A stretch of 64,000 bases of DNA from Paraclostridium sordellii (GTDB taxonomy: Bacteria; Bacillota; Clostridia; Peptostreptococcales; Peptostreptococcaceae). The position numbers and the translations under genes were made by a program. A model generated the notes under the pieces. The model searched no databases. It was not told where the DNA came from and saw nothing but the letters and a program-made list of their open reading frames with translations. The stretch spans positions 2,544,102 through 2,608,101 of the forward strand of contig NZ_LN679998.1 in the NCBI RefSeq assembly GCF_000953675.1, given 5' to 3'. Shown here in pieces: positions 1 to 8,733 of the stretch. Numbering within the stretch: position 1 is the stretch's first letter; each line of letters begins with the position of its first letter.

Positions 1-341
1 AGTATATTTATAACTTCCTGTTTTAAGTCCTTATCTCTACAATTTATATAACAATCTAAATAGCATCTATACGATGCTTCTATATCAGATTGTAAAAACT
101 TTAAATATGCTAAATTGTATAATAAGTCAATGTTTGTTGGATCTATCGCTAATCCCTTGTTTATAAACTCTTCAGCATAATTAAACTTATTTTCTTTTAT
201 ATATATAATAGATTTGATTGAGTATATCTCTATCTTAAAATTTTCATAATCTGATTCATATTTTTCAAGATATTCTTTTGCAGCATCGATATTATCTTGT
301 TCTATAAACAGTTTAATTTCTTCTATTATTTGCTTATTCAT
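1..341 (-). CDS. TPR-repeat protein, 3-prime end cut by window
   Basis: The reading frame starts at an ATG at 341 behind an AAAGGAGT ribosome binding site and stays open for 113 codons to the window edge, so its C-terminus is missing. The helical, Tyr/Leu/Ala-patterned sequence (for example a NLAYLKFL segment) resembles tetratricopeptide repeats. It resembles the C-terminal repeats of the neighbouring 742-residue glycosyltransferase, which suggests duplication or a split relative. It lies 60 bp downstream of that gene, in the same direction, after the flagellin gene. A role in flagellin glycosylation is inference from position only. Confidence 0.75.
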   Translation of the reverse strand, partial: MNKQIIEEIKLFIEQDNIDAAKEYLEKYESDYENFKIEIYSIKSIIYIKENKFNYAEEFINKGLAIDPTNIDLLYNLAYLKFLQSDIEASYRCYLDCYINCRDKDLKQEVINI

Positions 342-404
342 AATTACTCCTTTTGAATTTTTAAAAACTAAACTAAATCTTAAAAATATAAATAACTTAT
401 TTCA

Positions 405-2633
405 TTATAATTTTTTTATATTTTCAGTAGCTTCTCTAACTATATCAGCTTCATTACAATTATTAATTATGTTCTCATAAAATTGCTTAGCTTCTTGCTT
501 ATCACCTATTAATTCTTTTAAATAAGCAATATTAAAAATAACATTAAAATCTTCACTACTATATATCCAAGAATTTTTCAGTAATTTTTCAGCTTTATCT
601 AACTGGCTACTCATCAACGCTATTACAGCCTTCATATTTAGTATTTCAAATTCCTCACTAAACATAGATTCATATTCATTAATCATTTTTATGGCCTCAT
701 CTAAATTCCCACCATTTATGCTACTTTCAATTAACAACTTATATTTAATTTTGAGTTCCTTTAATTCTGTATTTTCATTTAATTCTTTTTCAAAATCAGA
801 TATTAATAGCTTAATACACTTTTTATAGTAAGGATTATCAATTAATAAATCTTTTAATTTTCTTATATATATTAATTCATCATTACTTTTATATTTTTCA
901 ATTTTTTTTAATTTTACGATAAATTCATCTTCTTCATTTCTAAGTAAATTTATTGCTTCTTCATTTTTTAAGTTTATATTATAAACTCTTCTTAGACATT
1001 CATAACTATAACTTATATACATATAGAATATTTTTTTATACTTGTCCCCAACTAAATTACCATACATTAATAGTGATTTTGATAAACAAGCATAAACTTG
1101 AAGCTTTTTATAATACATAGTATTTGAAACGTTTTCTAAGTAATTATATAATTTAATTATACATTCTCGCTTTGTTTTGATTAAATAATCAGTGAAATTT
1201 TGCATTTTTATGTAACTAACATTGTTTAAGACATTTTCTATATTAAAATTATTTTCTATAGCATAATATAAAATTTCTGAAAAATACACTTCTTTTTCTT
1301 CTTTTAAAATGTAATTGTACTCTTCTTCATTTAAAGTCATACCTAATCTAATTTTATTTAAAATTCCATAGTTATCATCAATATTTGAAAGTATTTTATA
1401 AAATTTTGCCTTATCATTTTCTTTTACTCTATTTAATATTGATTCTATAGCTACTTTAAATTTATTTTCTTGAGATTTAGATCCTGAAATTTTATTAAAT
1501 AACTCAATTATTTTCTCTTCTTTGTTAAGTTTATATAAACTCATAAATACAACTAAATATGCTTCTTCTAAAACATTTATCGACATACTATCAATATCTT
1601 TTATAACATCTTCATACATTTCTAGTTTATAATAATTATCCATTATATTAATAATAGCTTTTTCTTTATTAAGTAACGTATCATAATTACATTCTGTATT
1701 ATTTGCTTGTGTGGTTATATTGAAATTTTCTGTCAGATAAAGATATCTTTTATAACTTTCTATACTTTTTTTATTTTTGTTTAATTGTTTTTGGCTAGTT
1801 GCTAAATAATAATATATATCTATATTTCTATCATCTTTTTTTATATACTTAATACATAAATTTTCACACTTATCAAACTCACTTAAATCTACATATAAAT
1901 TTGCCAAATCTAGAGTTACAAATAGAGGTATATACTTATTTTTTTCATATATCTCATATCCTTTTTCAATGTAGAAAAGTGCATCTTCATAATTTTTAGA
2001 TATTATATACTGCTTCCCTAGTTGATAATTTATATATGGATTATTAGGATTTTTTTCTATTTCTTTTAATAAAATAGCTTTATTTCTACTTTCCTTTAAC
2101 TGCCTCACTTCTTCATCTTCAAATAAATAGCCATAATGATTAAATCTTGCTATATCATTGTATGTAGGACTTTTAAATATTGGTTGTTCATGAATCGCAC
2201 CTTCATATCTAAAGCCATCATAATTTTTAAATAATCTTAATAGAGGATCAATACTATAACGATCTTCATCCTCAGAAAAAATATTTTTTAATGTTATAGT
2301 TGCACTATTGTATTTTTTACATAAATTCGAATTAAAGAATTCTTTTAGTTTATCATAATTAGTTAACTGCTCATCTGCATCTAAAATAAGTATCCATTCT
2401 CCACTTGCATGACTAATTGATATATTTCTCATTTGTCCAAAGTCATTACTCCAATTGGCAAAAAATACTTTATCAGTATGTTTCTTTGCTATTTCAACAG
2501 TAGAATCATCCGAACCAGTATCTAATATTATTAACTCACTATCAATTTCTTTCATTAAAGGTTTCAATGATTCTAATGTTTTATCTAAATATCGTTCCTC
2601 ATTTTTTACCATCATTACAATACTTAATAACAT
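405..2633 (-). CDS. family 2 glycosyltransferase with C-terminal TPR-like repeats, probable flagellin glycosyltransferase
   Basis: A 742-residue protein. The N-terminal 230 residues are a GT-A family 2 domain: the opening LLSIVMMVKNE strand, LDTGSDDST around residue 37, and the metal/nucleotide-binding DAD at 85-87. The remaining 500 residues are helical, TPR-like repeats. It sits directly downstream of fliC, the place where C. difficile and relatives carry the glycosyltransferase that modifies flagellin post-translationally. That makes O-glycosylation of the FliC filament the most likely role; the sugar cannot be told from sequence. It is separated from fliC by a terminator, so it is expressed either by read-through or from its own promoter, which I did not find. 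Confidence 0.85.
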   Translation of the reverse strand: MLLSIVMMVKNEERYLDKTLESLKPLMKEIDSELIILDTGSDDSTVEIAKKHTDKVFFANWSNDFGQMRNISISHASGEWILILDADEQLTNYDKLKEFFNSNLCKKYNSATITLKNIFSEDEDRYSIDPLLRLFKNYDGFRYEGAIHEQPIFKSPTYNDIARFNHYGYLFEDEEVRQLKESRNKAILLKEIEKNPNNPYINYQLGKQYIISKNYEDALFYIEKGYEIYEKNKYIPLFVTLDLANLYVDLSEFDKCENLCIKYIKKDDRNIDIYYYLATSQKQLNKNKKSIESYKRYLYLTENFNITTQANNTECNYDTLLNKEKAIINIMDNYYKLEMYEDVIKDIDSMSINVLEEAYLVVFMSLYKLNKEEKIIELFNKISGSKSQENKFKVAIESILNRVKENDKAKFYKILSNIDDNYGILNKIRLGMTLNEEEYNYILKEEKEVYFSEILYYAIENNFNIENVLNNVSYIKMQNFTDYLIKTKRECIIKLYNYLENVSNTMYYKKLQVYACLSKSLLMYGNLVGDKYKKIFYMYISYSYECLRRVYNINLKNEEAINLLRNEEDEFIVKLKKIEKYKSNDELIYIRKLKDLLIDNPYYKKCIKLLISDFEKELNENTELKELKIKYKLLIESSINGGNLDEAIKMINEYESMFSEEFEILNMKAVIALMSSQLDKAEKLLKNSWIYSSEDFNVIFNIAYLKELIGDKQEAKQFYENIINNCNEADIVREATENIKKL

Positions 2634-2663
2634 ATTAATAATCCTTTCAATCTATTAAATTTA

Positions 2664-2700
2664 AAAATAAAGAGTAAAGCATATTGCTTTACCCTTTAGT
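2664..2700 (-). terminator. rho-independent terminator of fliC
   Basis: Read on the minus strand, a 12-bp stem (2686-2697 with 2669-2680) with an AATAT loop is followed by ATTTTT. It lies about 25 bp beyond the fliC stop. The stem GGGTAAAGC/GCTTTACtC and the tail nearly repeat the terminator of the second small-RNA candidate at 13714-13746. Confidence 0.88.
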
Positions 2701-2723
2701 TTAAAATTTAATTAATACATTAA

Positions 2724-3530
2724 TTATCTTAATAATTGAGTTACACTCTCAGGTTGTTGCTTAGCTTGAGCAACCATAGCTTGAGATGCTTGAGTTAATA
2801 TGTTTAACTTAGATAACTTAACCATTTCCTTAGCAACATCTATATCTCTTATTCTAGACTCTGCAGCTGATAAGTTTTCAGTAGAAGTTGTTAAGTTTGA
2901 AGAAGTACACTCTAATCTATTTTGAGTTGCTCCTAATGTAGCTCTTCCTGTATTTATAGCTTCTAAAGCTTTATCTACGCTAGCTACGTAAGATTGTGCT
3001 TTAGTTGCATCTGCTACATCTATTTTTGATAAAGTCTTAGCTTGTGCTACTAAGTCTATTGTAGTTATTTTTCTTGTTTCAGTATTAGCACCAGCTTGTA
3101 TAGTGAAGTTTGTAGTACCACTTAATAAGTTTTTACCATTGAATTTAGTTTCTTTACCTATTTTATCCATTTCCTCTTGTAATTGAGTTAATTCTGTTTT
3201 TATCTTATCTTTATCTGTAGTATCTAAAGTATCATTTCCAGCTTGTATTCCAAGTTCTCTCATTCTTTGAGCTATGTTTCCAGCTTCTTGTAAAGCACCT
3301 TCAGCAGTTTGTACCATAGATATACCATCTTGTACGTTTCTATCTGCTTGTTCCATACCTCTTATTTGAGATCTCATTTTTTCTGAAACTGCTAATCCTG
3401 CAGCGTCATCTCCAGCTTTAGTTATTCTTAATCCTGTAGATAACTTCTCCATAGCTTTTCCTGATAATGCAGTGTTTTTTGCCATTTGGTTAGTTGCAAC
3501 CATAGCGTTTAAGTTAGTGTTTATTCTCAT
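2724..3530 (-). CDS. fliC: flagellin
   Basis: Filament subunit, exported by the flagellar type III system. The 268-residue protein has the conserved N-terminal D0/D1 helix (MRINTNLNAMVATN..., with KLSTGLRI and GDDAAGLAVSEKMRSQIRG) and the C-terminal D1/D0 helix (ESRIRDIDVAKEM, ILTQASQAMVAQAK, ending QLLR). Only a short middle remains, so the surface-exposed D2/D3 domains are absent, as in other compact clostridial flagellins. The start ATG at 3530 follows AAGGAGAG. It has its own flagellar-sigma promoter and a leader with CsrA-type sites, and a strong terminator follows. The downstream glycosyltransferase suggests the subunit is glycosylated. Confidence 0.97.
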   Translation of the reverse strand: MRINTNLNAMVATNQMAKNTALSGKAMEKLSTGLRITKAGDDAAGLAVSEKMRSQIRGMEQADRNVQDGISMVQTAEGALQEAGNIAQRMRELGIQAGNDTLDTTDKDKIKTELTQLQEEMDKIGKETKFNGKNLLSGTTNFTIQAGANTETRKITTIDLVAQAKTLSKIDVADATKAQSYVASVDKALEAINTGRATLGATQNRLECTSSNLTTSTENLSAAESRIRDIDVAKEMVKLSKLNILTQASQAMVAQAKQQPESVTQLLR

Positions 3531-3537
3531 TTTTATA

Positions 3538-3568
3538 CTCTCCTTAGTTTTTTTTCGACATCCTTGTC
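3538..3568 (-). promoter_or_regulatory. fliC leader with two probable CsrA binding sites
   Basis: Site 1 is a small perfect hairpin, GACA-AGGA-TGTC (3557-3568), that shows GGA in its loop. Site 2 is the ribosome binding site itself, AAGGAGAG (3538-3545), which also holds the GGA core. This pair, a hairpin site upstream plus the Shine-Dalgarno, is the layout through which CsrA blocks hag translation in Bacillus subtilis until FliW titrates it. csrA and fliW lie 2.5 kb upstream in the same operon. The sites are seen; CsrA binding is inferred. Confidence 0.6.
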
Positions 3569-3613
3569 TTTTTTATGTGCAATCACTTGATCTAGTATTG
3601 CCTCTAATATTAT

Positions 3614-3640
3614 ATATCGGAATACTTTTAAAATACTTTA
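3614..3640 (-). promoter_or_regulatory. SigD (sigma-28) promoter of fliC
   Basis: On the minus strand TAAA (3640-3637) and CCGATAT (3620-3614) are separated by 16 bases, an exact match to the Gram-positive flagellar-sigma consensus. The -35 TAAA contains the TAA stop codon of the upstream small gene. The start of transcription should fall near 3607, giving a leader of about 75 bases. Confidence 0.88.
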
Positions 3641-3958
3641 CACTTTTTTATTAAAAATATTTAATTTTTCTTTACTAAAGCTAACATATGAGTTATTTGC
3701 TTGTATAGACTTCTTATGTTCCTTTATTTCCATCTTAACTTTAATCATTTTTTCCTTTAATAAAGAATGTACTTTTTTATCTATTTCAAGTATTCCATCT
3801 TCAACAAGTATTTGTTTAAATAGATTTTTATCATTTACACTATCTAATATTTCTTGTCGTTTATCTAAAAGTATATTTACATCATAAGAATCATTTTTTT
3901 CCAAGTTTTTTATAATATCTAATGATATTTCTTTATACTTTTTAGCAAGTTCCTCCAT
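3638..3958 (-). CDS. small helical protein between fliD and fliC, FliT-like chaperone candidate
   Basis: A 106-residue, charged, all-helical protein beginning MEELAKKYKEISLDII. It lies 18 bp after fliD and immediately before the fliC promoter, and its stop codon is part of the fliC -35 box. A small protein of unknown function sits at the same place in the C. difficile late flagellar operon. Size, helicity and position beside fliD fit an export chaperone of the FliT type, but no diagnostic motif is visible, so this is a positional guess. The ATG follows GGAGGAGAG. Confidence 0.6.
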   Translation of the reverse strand: MEELAKKYKEISLDIIKNLEKNDSYDVNILLDKRQEILDSVNDKNLFKQILVEDGILEIDKKVHSLLKEKMIKVKMEIKEHKKSIQANNSYVSFSKEKLNIFNKKV

Positions 3959-3976
3959 AAGCTCTCCTCCTTAAGA

Positions 3977-5473
3977 CTACGCTTGTGCAAAGTAGTTCAT
4001 TTGAGAGTTTAATTTATTCATACTAGATTCTAGTTGTCCAAATTGCTTATATAGTTGATCTTCTCTTTTATCCATTTTTCTTTGAAGACTTTTTATCATA
4101 TCTTCTTGTCTTTTTAATTGTTCTGAGTAATAGTTTTTAACAGCAGATGAAGTTTTTTCAAGTCCAGCTTTTCTTGCAAATATAGAAGATGATCCACCTA
4201 CATAGTTATTCATAGTTTTTCTCATTTTTTCTAATACACTATTATTATTACCTGCGAAAGCTTTATAAACTCTATCACCTTCATTTTGAAGTGCTTTTCT
4301 AAATTTATCTTCATTTATGGATATCTGTCCTCTTTTGTTATAATCTTCACTTGAAGTTAATCCACATTCATTTAAAAATTTAGTATTTTCTCCAAATATA
4401 GCATTTTGCATATGATCCATAAAAGTTCTCATCTCAGAATCATTTCTTAATAATCCTACTTTAGCTTTTTTCTCCCATTTCTCAATTTCTTCTTCTTTCA
4501 TATCTTCTTTTTGAGCATCTGTTAAAGGTTGGAAGTCCTTATTTTTCTTCTCAGTTACAAGGCCATATACTTTGTCCATTATTTTATTGTAGTCTTCAGC
4601 AAACTTTTTCATATTCTCAACTACAGGCTCTACATCTTGAGAAGAGCTGATATCTGCACTTCCTTCAGCATGAACACTATAATTTATTCCATCTATAGTA
4701 AATGAATTTGATTCTTCATTTAATGTTTTACTAAATGTTTTATCTTTAGAAGATTTAACTATTATTTCTGCATTTTCTCCTTTTGGAACATCACTTAATC
4801 CTAAAAAATCCATTGGACTTGTTGAGCTTCCTTTAGAACTAATAAAGCTTAATTTAGAGCTTTCTCCTGTTTTATTAGTTTCAATAGTAAGTTTTCCTGT
4901 CATGTCACTAAAACTTGCTTTTACCTTACCATCAGTACTTTCGTTGATTTTTGCAATTAAAGAATCTACAGTATCATCAGAATTTATAGTTATCTCTTTT
5001 GATACATCTTTGCCATCTTTTCCAAAACTTATAGTAAACTTACGTTCTTCTTTTAAGCCAAGATCATTTAATTTAGATTCTCTTTTTATAGTTGCTCCAT
5101 TTGTAGCTTCTTTTGAAGTTGTACTTGCAGGTTTAGCTAAATGTACAACTTCAAAATTATAATCTACATTATTAGCCCCTGCACTTCCAGTAGCTGTCAT
5201 AACCTTATCATTAGAACTTGATACTTTTGTCGAGTTCCACGCTTTTGATGTTATTATAGAGTCTTTTGATGTTACTGAAAAGTATTTATCTTGAAGATCT
5301 TTTACATCTTTAATTACTGCTCTATATATTTCTTGTTGCCATTTTACACTTTGTTGCTTTTGCTTTGCTTTGTCAACTTTATTTTGTTCTCCTGAAAGCA
5401 TTTGTTTTATCATGCTATCAGTATCCATTCCAGTTGCAAGCCCTGGTATTCTTACAGTATTTATTCTAGTCAT
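3977..5473 (-). CDS. fliD: flagellar filament cap protein FliD (HAP2)
   Basis: The 498-residue protein caps the growing filament and guides flagellin folding at the tip. The start (TRIPGLATGMDTDSMIKQML) is the FliD N-terminal signature, and the last 70 residues form the C-terminal coiled coil (EKTSSAVKNYYSEQLKRQEDMIK ... FGQLESSMNKLNSQMNYF). A beta-rich middle lies in between. It follows fliS by 11 bp, and FliS and the small downstream protein are likely chaperone partners. The ATG follows GGAGGAAAC. Confidence 0.96.
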   Translation of the reverse strand: MTRINTVRIPGLATGMDTDSMIKQMLSGEQNKVDKAKQKQQSVKWQQEIYRAVIKDVKDLQDKYFSVTSKDSIITSKAWNSTKVSSSNDKVMTATGSAGANNVDYNFEVVHLAKPASTTSKEATNGATIKRESKLNDLGLKEERKFTISFGKDGKDVSKEITINSDDTVDSLIAKINESTDGKVKASFSDMTGKLTIETNKTGESSKLSFISSKGSSTSPMDFLGLSDVPKGENAEIIVKSSKDKTFSKTLNEESNSFTIDGINYSVHAEGSADISSSQDVEPVVENMKKFAEDYNKIMDKVYGLVTEKKNKDFQPLTDAQKEDMKEEEIEKWEKKAKVGLLRNDSEMRTFMDHMQNAIFGENTKFLNECGLTSSEDYNKRGQISINEDKFRKALQNEGDRVYKAFAGNNNSVLEKMRKTMNNYVGGSSSIFARKAGLEKTSSAVKNYYSEQLKRQEDMIKSLQRKMDKREDQLYKQFGQLESSMNKLNSQMNYFAQA

Positions 5474-5484
5474 AGTGTTTCCTC

Positions 5485-5868
5485 CTATTTACCAGACTTT
5501 ATTTTTTTATCAACCTCATGCCACATATCTCTTATTTCTTCTATTAAAGGAAGTACATTATCTATTATTTTTACATCCTTTTTTATATTAGCCATAGCCA
5601 ACTGACTTTTTATAAAATCATAAACATTATATAAATCTTGCATAAATTTATTAGAATCTTTGTCCATAGTTATCATAAGTTCTAAGAATATATCTTGAAC
5701 TCTAGTTAACTCTTTATGTGCTTTTTCTATATTTTTTTCTAAAATAGCCATTCTAGCTATTTTAGTGTATTTAACAGCACCATCTACTAACATAATTAGT
5801 AATTTTTCTTTTGATGCTGTACTTACAGAGTTTTGCTTATATGCATTATATGGATTTGCCGTATACAT
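5485..5868 (-). CDS. fliS: flagellin export chaperone FliS
   Basis: The 127-residue four-helix chaperone binds the C-terminus of flagellin and keeps it unpolymerised before export. The opening MYTANPYNAYKQNSV...KEKLLIMLVDGAVKY is typical of FliS. A longer reading from a GTG at 5886 would add six residues, but GAGGG lies just ahead of the ATG at 5868 and the family starts at this Met, so the ATG is preferred. Only one fliS is present, whereas C. difficile carries two in this operon. It sits between csrA and fliD. Confidence 0.93.
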   Translation of the reverse strand: MYTANPYNAYKQNSVSTASKEKLLIMLVDGAVKYTKIARMAILEKNIEKAHKELTRVQDIFLELMITMDKDSNKFMQDLYNVYDFIKSQLAMANIKKDVKIIDNVLPLIEEIRDMWHEVDKKIKSGK

Positions 5869-5886
5869 AAATCTTCCCTCACTCAC

Positions 5887-6099
5887 TTACTTAAATAACT
5901 TAAAAATATCATTAATGTTAGTTATAGCTTTAGAGTTTTCCTCTTTTACATTTTCATAAATCTCTTTTCTAAGTATCACCTTATCTTTAGGTGCATCGAT
6001 AGCTAATTTAACACTGCCATCTTCTACCTTCACTATTTTTATTTCTATATCATCTCCAATTAATAGAGACTCATCTTTTTTTCTAGTAATTACTAACAT
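5887..6099 (-). CDS. csrA: carbon storage regulator CsrA, translational repressor
   Basis: A 70-residue RNA-binding protein that starts [23 protein letters not shown] and keeps the [10 protein letters not shown](K)V(I)LRKEIYE core of CsrA. As a homodimer it binds GGA motifs, typically in hairpin loops and over ribosome binding sites. Its ATG directly abuts the fliW stop codon, so the two are translationally coupled. In Firmicutes FliW binds and inhibits CsrA, and flagellin competes for FliW, which couples flagellin synthesis to export. The fliC leader here carries two fitting sites. Confidence 0.96.
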   Translation of the reverse strand: MLVITRKKDESLLIGDDIEIKIVKVEDGSVKLAIDAPKDKVILRKEIYENVKEENSKAITNINDIFKLFK

Positions 6100-6480
6100 T
6101 TATATCACTCCTGTTAAAGGTTCTTTTATTGCATACTTATCATTTTGTAATATTAATTGTTTACCTTTATTGTTTTTTATATTTATAACTAACGGAGCTT
6201 TTAAATTTACCGTGCTTTTTTCTAGTGTTTTTCCTAATGTTATAATATTTAACAGCATTACATCTTCAGGCGATTCTATTTTTAAAAACTTTACTGTTTC
6301 ATCATCTAGTTTTATTTCATAGTCTTTTTTTATATCAAAAGGGGATATAGCTATGAATCCTATATGTTCATTGTCTATAGAATTAATTAATTTTAATTTA
6401 GAGTTACCTTCAACTTCCCCAATTATAAAAGTTTTATAATCTTCAAAACCTGGAAGCCCTTTTTCAAATAATATTTCCAT
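6100..6480 (-). CDS. fliW: flagellar assembly factor FliW
   Basis: A 126-residue protein with the FliW opening (FEKGLPGFEDYKTFIIGE) and the INSIDNEHIGFIAISPF segment. FliW binds CsrA and, alternatively, flagellin. Free FliW relieves CsrA repression of fliC when flagellin is exported. Its TAA stop touches the csrA start, so the antagonist pair is made together. It lies 15 bp after flgL in the operon. Confidence 0.95.
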   Translation of the reverse strand: MEILFEKGLPGFEDYKTFIIGEVEGNSKLKLINSIDNEHIGFIAISPFDIKKDYEIKLDDETVKFLKIESPEDVMLLNIITLGKTLEKSTVNLKAPLVINIKNNKGKQLILQNDKYAIKEPLTGVI

Positions 6481-6495
6481 AAATTTTCCTCCTGA

Positions 6496-7428
6496 TTATC
6501 TTAAATAATCTAGTACAGTAGGTTGTATTAATTTTGCTCCAACTTGAACTGACGCATTGTAAACTAGTTCTGCTGATTTTAACTCTATAAATTTCTTAAC
6601 ATGATCTACGTCTTGTTCTGAAGATAAAACTGCTTTCATATTTAATATATTTTCGTCATTAAAATCTTTTATTTTTTCAGCTGTATTTACTCTAACTCCA
6701 AAAGTAGTTCTTGTATCTATAGTATGGTTAAATAAACCATCTATATCGTCTTTTACTGTTCCAAGCAATTCTTTTTTGTTAGCTTCTACATCTTTACCAT
6801 TTGATATATCATTCATAAGTTTTGATAAATTATTTATTTGATCTAAATAATTTTTCCCATCTTTTTCAAAGATTTCTTTAGCTGAAACATTGTAATCAAC
6901 AGTTATTCCATCTGATAATTCAGCCTTTAAATCTTTATCATTTACAGCTGAATTTACTTTTAAGGTAACAACTCCATCTTTTTCTTCCATAACCATCGGA
7001 ACTTCACCTACTGCTGTTCCAGAGAACATATGTCTTCCACCATGAGAAGAATTTAAACATTCTCCTAGTTCTTTTATTTTTTCATTCATTTCTGCATGTA
7101 TCGCTTTTATTTCTTCATCATTGTAAGTCCCATTACCTACTTTTAATATATTAGTTTTTATTTCACCTAAAAGGTCTCCTACTTCTTGTAAAGTTGAATC
7201 AGTATTATTCATCCACCCTACTGTTTCTTCTACATTTTGATTATATTTTTCAGTGAATTTAAGTTCATTATTTAAATTCATTATTTTTATAGCTTTATGA
7301 GGATCATCTGATACTCTATTAATTTGTTTACTAGTATCAAGTTGTCTATTTAAAGTATCCATTCTTTCTAATGTCTGCTGTGTATCAAACATATGGTTTG
7401 TTATCATTGAAGAGTTAGTTATTCTCAT
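6496..7428 (-). CDS. flgL: hook-filament junction protein FlgL (HAP3)
   Basis: A 310-residue flagellin-related junction protein. The N-terminus (MRITNSSMITNHMFDTQQTLERMDTLNRQ, with ISRVSDDP-like KQINRVSDDPHKA) and the C-terminus (ELVYNASVQVGAKLIQPTVLDYL) are the conserved D0/D1 helices. It joins FlgK to the filament. It lies 14 bp after flgK, and the ATG follows AGGAGG. Confidence 0.95.
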   Translation of the reverse strand: MRITNSSMITNHMFDTQQTLERMDTLNRQLDTSKQINRVSDDPHKAIKIMNLNNELKFTEKYNQNVEETVGWMNNTDSTLQEVGDLLGEIKTNILKVGNGTYNDEEIKAIHAEMNEKIKELGECLNSSHGGRHMFSGTAVGEVPMVMEEKDGVVTLKVNSAVNDKDLKAELSDGITVDYNVSAKEIFEKDGKNYLDQINNLSKLMNDISNGKDVEANKKELLGTVKDDIDGLFNHTIDTRTTFGVRVNTAEKIKDFNDENILNMKAVLSSEQDVDHVKKFIELKSAELVYNASVQVGAKLIQPTVLDYLR

Positions 7429-7442
7429 TTTTGCCTCCTAAA

Positions 7443-8717
7443 TTATCTTATTAGCCCATTAATTACAACATCTAATAATGAGTTTATAGTCGATACTACC
7501 TTAGCACTTGCATTGTATGCATGTTGATATTGAACTAGACTTATCATTTCTTCATCTAAAGATACTCCAGAAACATTAAGTTTTGAAGTTTGTATTTCTT
7601 TTATCATCTTACTCTGATTCTTTTCATTTCTTCTAACTTCTTGGCACTCATTTCCAAGCCTTTGAATCGTATCATTATAGAAGTTATTTATAGTAATATT
7701 ATCTTTTCCTATAGAAACTTTTGCATCTTTTAATTTATACAGTTTTTGAGCTGTATCTGCAGATACATTTATATCTGTAGTCTTGTTTAATATATCATCT
7801 TTTACTTTTAAAATTGGTTTTGTTCCAACTTCGAAAAAGTCCATACCTAAAGCTTTATTTACACTATCATTTATTCCTTTAGCTAATTCTTTTACATCTT
7901 CTTTAAAACCATTTATTTTTTCAATCATTTCTAGAGAACCTTTTATTTCTCCTGATACAGTTTTTATTGCTTTAAGATCATCTATAGTAATGTCTTTTCC
8001 ATTTTCAATTTTATTTTTCATTAACTTTTGAACATCTTCATCGTGTATGTTCATTTTAAAACTTAAATCATCAAGTATTTTATCTCTTTCATCCATTAAA
8101 TCGTTAGGAGATTTTCCACTACCTTGAATTAATCTTATTTGTTTATCTAATTCTTTTAATTGATCTAGTTTTCCATTTACTTCTTTTACATTCTCATCTA
8201 ATTTCTTTTGAGCAGACTCACTTAAATTATCTAATTTACTATAAGCATTACTTATCTTCTTTGTTAAATAATCACTATTTTGTATAACTATATCTTTTGA
8301 ACCTTTATCATCTGGATTTTTAGCAAGTTCTTGCCAACTTGTAAAAAAATTATTTATAGATGCTGATATCCCAACTTCTGAAGGTTCTCCAAATATATTT
8401 TCCATAGTTGTATAGTGATCATATTTTATACCAGTTTCACCAAATCCATGAGTTTCACTTCTATATTGAAAATCATAAAAAGTATTTCTTATTCTAGTTA
8501 TATCTGTTGCTTCAACTCCTGTACCTAACTGCCCTGCCCCTAATGTGGAGCTGTATCCTGGATAGCTATATGCACTTCTTGCACTTTGTTCAACTCTTTG
8601 TCTTGAGTATCCAGGAGTATTTAAATTGTTTAAGTTATGAGAAGTTGTTTGTATTGATGCTTGACTTACACTCATACCTGTTCTTGCTGATTGTAAGCTA
8701 CCTAATAATCCTGACAT
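7443..8717 (-). CDS. flgK: hook-filament junction protein FlgK (HAP1)
   Basis: The 424-residue protein connects hook and filament. It opens with SGLLGSLQSARTGMSVSQASIQTTSHNLNNLNTPGYSRQRV, the rod/hook-type N-terminal signature including the NTPGYSRQ motif. It ends with the matching C-terminal helix (VSLDEEMISLVQYQHAYNASAKVVSTINSLLD). At 424 residues it is shorter than enterobacterial FlgK (about 550), the loss being in the variable middle. It is flanked by flgN, its probable chaperone gene, and by flgL. Confidence 0.95.
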   Translation of the reverse strand: MSGLLGSLQSARTGMSVSQASIQTTSHNLNNLNTPGYSRQRVEQSARSAYSYPGYSSTLGAGQLGTGVEATDITRIRNTFYDFQYRSETHGFGETGIKYDHYTTMENIFGEPSEVGISASINNFFTSWQELAKNPDDKGSKDIVIQNSDYLTKKISNAYSKLDNLSESAQKKLDENVKEVNGKLDQLKELDKQIRLIQGSGKSPNDLMDERDKILDDLSFKMNIHDEDVQKLMKNKIENGKDITIDDLKAIKTVSGEIKGSLEMIEKINGFKEDVKELAKGINDSVNKALGMDFFEVGTKPILKVKDDILNKTTDINVSADTAQKLYKLKDAKVSIGKDNITINNFYNDTIQRLGNECQEVRRNEKNQSKMIKEIQTSKLNVSGVSLDEEMISLVQYQHAYNASAKVVSTINSLLDVVINGLIR

Positions 8718-8733
8718 ATTATCTCTCCATTTC

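Noticed and set aside
5869-5886. GTG start for fliS
   Set aside because: The internal ATG at 5868 has a better ribosome binding site and matches the start of the family.
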